A stretch of DNA of 11,709 nt, taken from the NCBI GenBank assembly GCA_005239845.1, contig SBBD01000046.1, forward strand, positions 1-11,709, written 5' to 3'. Below are positions 11,219 to 11,709 of the stretch, piece after piece. The notes beneath the pieces were generated by a model. That model did not search any database, had not been told where the DNA came from, and saw only the letters and a program-made list of their open reading frames with translations. Every line of letters begins with the position of its first letter. Positions within the stretch are counted from its first letter, which is position 1. Both the position numbers and the translations under genes were made by a program. The DNA is from an archaeon (GTDB lineage Archaea > Micrarchaeota > Micrarchaeia > Norongarragalinales > SBBD01).

Positions 11219-11709
11219 ATCCTAAAGGAATCATAAGTTGGGACTTGGACCTTGAAAGCGAAGTGATCAAGCCCAAGAACGAAGGCTACTATTTGGAAGC
11301 CATTGCCAAGTTAGATGCAATAATAGACAGTCAGCTCGACGCCTTCGTTCGACTAATATATCCAGACGAGGGGCAAGACTTGTTGAACGCAATGGAAAAA
11401 TCGATGAGAAGAGAATACCTGTTCGTTTCCGGGTTGGTGAAATTAAAAATCATTCAAGAAAGCGAAAGGGCTCACCGAAGACGGATGGTTCTTCCAGAAG
11501 AGCTGGCAACCAAAATACGATGGTTTAAAGAAAAAAGGAACAAAGCGCTTCATTCGGAATTGGGGTACTACAATTTGGTTGAAAACCGTAACAAAACAAA
11601 TGACGCGTTTCAAGAGGAAGCGAAAAACGAAGCCGTAAAAACAATCGAAGAAGGAATAGGCTGCCTTAATCAACTAATTGGGGTTCTTACAAAAAACATT
11701 CCTGAAAAC
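11203..11709 (+). CDS. HEPN-like domain protein, C-terminus cut by window edge
   Basis: Frame open from the ATG at 11203 to the window end (169 codons, no stop). It begins MGVTLNPKGIISWDLDLESE and is then largely helical: about residues 32-50 (YLEAIAKLDAIIDSQLDAFV), 58-88, and 125-165 (EEAKNEAVKTIEEGIGCLNQLI). In a long helix near 104-120 lies WFKEKRNKALHSELG with R112-N113-x3-H117. This matches the RNxxxH (R-x4-6-H) catalytic motif of HEPN RNases, in which Arg and His act on RNA in a dimer. Many HEPN proteins of about this size are toxins or abortive-infection effectors. The motif and helices are seen; the HEPN assignment is an inference. The coding is AT-richer than in the rest of the window, which suggests an accessory origin. 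It overlaps a basic 40-aa ORF upstream, the likely partner gene. Confidence 0.6.
   Translation, partial: MGVTLNPKGIISWDLDLESEVIKPKNEGYYLEAIAKLDAIIDSQLDAFVRLIYPDEGQDLLNAMEKSMRREYLFVSGLVKLKIIQESERAHRRRMVLPEELATKIRWFKEKRNKALHSELGYYNLVENRNKTNDAFQEEAKNEAVKTIEEGIGCLNQLIGVLTKNIPEN

Noticed and set aside
11443..11673. 76-codon open frame on the minus strand, rich in Phe
   Set aside because: It is antisense to the HEPN-like gene; the Phe richness simply mirrors the Lys/Glu codons of the plus strand.
1..11709. CRISPR array, rRNA, replication origin or complete insertion sequence
   Set aside because: No regularly spaced repeats, no rRNA-like blocks, no origin-type repeat cluster and no transposase gene were seen.

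Overview
The window looks like a piece of an archaeal chromosome. It carries an NMD3-family protein, the large subunit of replication factor C, a Ygr210-type OBG GTPase, a VapBC pair and a class III (type IV pilin-like) signal peptide. Many genes have a TATA box about 25-27 nt upstream of the start codon, which implies leaderless transcripts. Compact genes, many small unrecognised proteins and the style of the pilin-like proteins suggest a DPANN-type lineage (Diapherotrites/Micrarchaeota-like), but this is a guess without a database search. Most of the window is GC-rich in appearance. The vapBC segment (about 9.0-9.8 kb) and the right end (from about 11.04 kb) look clearly more AT-rich, as expected for accessory DNA.

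Layout. 1-678 (-): start of a polytopic membrane protein, DUF2070-like, running off the left edge. 841-1047 (-): a 68-aa unknown protein, divergent from the NMD3 gene at 1216-1875 (+). 1910-4185 (-): four collinear genes, read right to left as an unknown 150-aa protein, Fe/Mn superoxide dismutase, a VIT1/CCC1 iron transporter and a single-cluster [4Fe-4S] ferredoxin. Most have their own TATA box, so they form a co-located iron/oxidative-stress group rather than one strict operon. 4261-4584 (+): small zinc-ribbon membrane protein, divergent from the 150-aa gene across a shared near-palindromic TATA box. 4629-5497 (-): two genes overlapping by 4 bp; the second is a pilin-like protein with a class III signal peptide and the first a membrane-anchored partner. 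5635-6351 (+): secreted, C-terminally anchored protein, divergent from that pair. Between them lies an exact 19-bp direct repeat that contains TATA boxes.

6358-7593 (-) is RFC large subunit (clamp loader) and 7751-8920 (+) a translation-associated OBG-family GTPase, divergently transcribed. 9063-9699 (+) is a vapBC-like toxin-antitoxin pair with a palindromic operator at its promoter. Just downstream is a set of overlapping hairpins followed by TTCAATC, which resembles the right end of an IS200/IS605-type element. 9961-10281 (+) is a two-helix membrane protein and 10382-11020 (+) a histidine phosphatase. The right end holds a 40-aa very basic ORF overlapping a truncated ORF with an RNxxxH motif typical of HEPN RNases. 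This is the best candidate for an undescribed two-gene toxin/defence module.

No rRNA, tRNA, CRISPR array, complete insertion sequence or replication origin was recognised.
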